From positions 1-7,547 of the forward strand of contig CATZIM010000079.1 of NCBI GenBank assembly GCA_958420075.1: 7,547 nt of DNA, in the 5' to 3' direction. The DNA is from an uncultured Clostridia bacterium (lineage in GTDB: Bacteria > Bacillota > Clostridia > Lachnospirales > Anaerotignaceae). A program made the position numbers and the translations under genes. Under the pieces are notes generated by a model. The model was not told the DNA's origin, did no database searches, and saw nothing but the letters and a program-made list of their open reading frames with translations. Of this stretch, positions 6,864-7,547 are shown piece by piece (position 1 is the stretch's first letter; every line of letters starts with the position of its first letter).

Positions 6864-7547
6864 TTACACTTCTTTCATCAACAAACCGCTATGTGGCGGC
6901 ATTTCCAGCTGTATCATGCCGTTTTCCACTGACAGCAGTTCTTTTTCCGTAAAATAATCCATTTCTTTTGTCTTGAGCAAAATTTCCATTTTGCCGTAGG
7001 ACTGCACACCGATTTCCCATACAGGCAAAGAAACCTGCACAGCTTCCTCTCGGTTGTTGCAGACGATCAGACAGCGTTCTTCTTTGCAGAAACGTCCATA
7101 TGCCAGAATACCATTTTCCGTATCCAACGGCTTCAAGGAGCCTTTCCGCAAAGCAATATGCGCTTTCCGCAAACCAATGAGTATTTTATGATACTGCACC
7201 AATTCATCATCTTCCCGATTCCACGGGAAAGGTCTGCGGTTATCCGGGTCTGTCCAGCCAGTTACACCAGCTTCATCCCCATAATACACCGTAGGCGCAC
7301 CGGGCCATGTCATTTGCAGCAACACCGCTTCCCGGAACACCGCTTTATTGACACCGCGATTGGCTGCCTGTGCACCATCTGTGTGGAGCCGACCTGTTCT
7401 TCCGTTTGTTCTAGTCAGAAAACGGGAATGATCGTGATTGGAAAGCTCATTCATGGCAACGCCTGCCGCCTGCGCAGGCATTCTGCCCATCTGATACCGA
7501 ATGGTATTCCAGAAAGCGGCGTTATTGTTTTTCAAATCCTGGCGGGA
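6864..7547 (-). CDS. GH13 alpha-glucan hydrolase, C-terminal part (gene runs off the window)
   Basis: This is the final 227 residues of an alpha-amylase-superfamily enzyme acting on alpha-glucans, of the amylopullulanase/cyclomaltodextrinase/neopullulanase kind. The reading frame is open to the window edge, so the start is outside. Counting from the edge, conserved region IV is NELSNHDHSR (33-42), whose H38-D39 pair includes the transition-state-stabilising aspartate. It is followed by WPGAPTVYYGDEAGVTGWTD (81-100) and PDNRRPFPW (101-109), typical of the end of the GH13 barrel. Residues from about 140 form the C-terminal beta domain, ending in PPHSGLLMKEV. The catalytic nucleophile and acid/base, any signal peptide and any carbohydrate-binding modules are outside the window, so neither the exact specificity nor secretion can be judged. 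It forms a unit with the pseudouridine synthase gene 3 bases downstream. Confidence 0.88.
   Translation of the reverse strand, partial: SRQDLKNNNAAFWNTIRYQMGRMPAQAAGVAMNELSNHDHSRFLTRTNGRTGRLHTDGAQAANRGVNKAVFREAVLLQMTWPGAPTVYYGDEAGVTGWTDPDNRRPFPWNREDDELVQYHKILIGLRKAHIALRKGSLKPLDTENGILAYGRFCKEERCLIVCNNREEAVQVSLPVWEIGVQSYGKMEILLKTKEMDYFTEKELLSVENGMIQLEMPPHSGLLMKEV

Noticed and set aside
7533..7535. TTG as an internal start of a shorter gene ending at 6864
   Set aside because: The frame stays open to the window edge and the residues fit the middle of a GH13 barrel, so this codon is an internal leucine of a truncated gene.

Overview
The window holds six genes, all read from the minus strand. Transcription therefore runs from the high-coordinate end to the low end. 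There is no tRNA, rRNA, CRISPR array, transposase, integrase or phage gene, and no gap above about 150 bases between genes. The gene families (ClpC with a UvrB/UvrC-like linker, a RadA close downstream of clpC, a Gram-positive-type pyruvate carboxylase), strong AGGAGG-type ribosome sites and AT-rich intergenic DNA with TATAAT boxes point to a low-to-mid-GC Firmicute. A member of the Clostridia, perhaps Lachnospiraceae-like, is my best guess; that is inference from protein flavour, not a database result.

Layout in transcription order: (1) 7547-6864, the C-terminal part of a GH13 alpha-glucan hydrolase cut by the window edge. (2) 6860-6183, an RluA-family pseudouridine synthase starting 3 bases after the GH13 stop. 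(3) 6182-6038, a dense leader with a sigma-A-type promoter, a perfect 13-bp hairpin and a CIRCE-like HrcA operator. (4) 6037-3584, clpC. (5) 3583-3433, a promoter region with two dyads. (6) 3432-3019, a 137-residue protein of unknown function. (7) 2989-2947, a strong intrinsic terminator. (8) 2894-1506, a divergent RadA. (9) 1505-1367, a good promoter and ribosome site. (10) 1366-1, the N-terminal 455 residues of pyruvate carboxylase, cut by the window edge.

Functionally, the centre is protein quality control (ClpC, an unfoldase that normally feeds ClpP) next to DNA recombination and repair (RadA). This is the remnant of the Bacillus-type ctsR-mcsA-mcsB-clpC-radA cluster, but ctsR and mcsAB are absent upstream and a small unknown gene sits between clpC and radA. 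The flanking metabolic genes (alpha-glucan breakdown, anaplerotic carboxylation of pyruvate) look like separate transcription units.

I found no convincing new multi-gene system. The observations most worth a second look are the CIRCE-like operator in the clpC leader, the hairpin between the clpC promoter and that operator, the divergent ATPase motifs of RadA, and the unknown 137-residue gene with its dyad-rich promoter.
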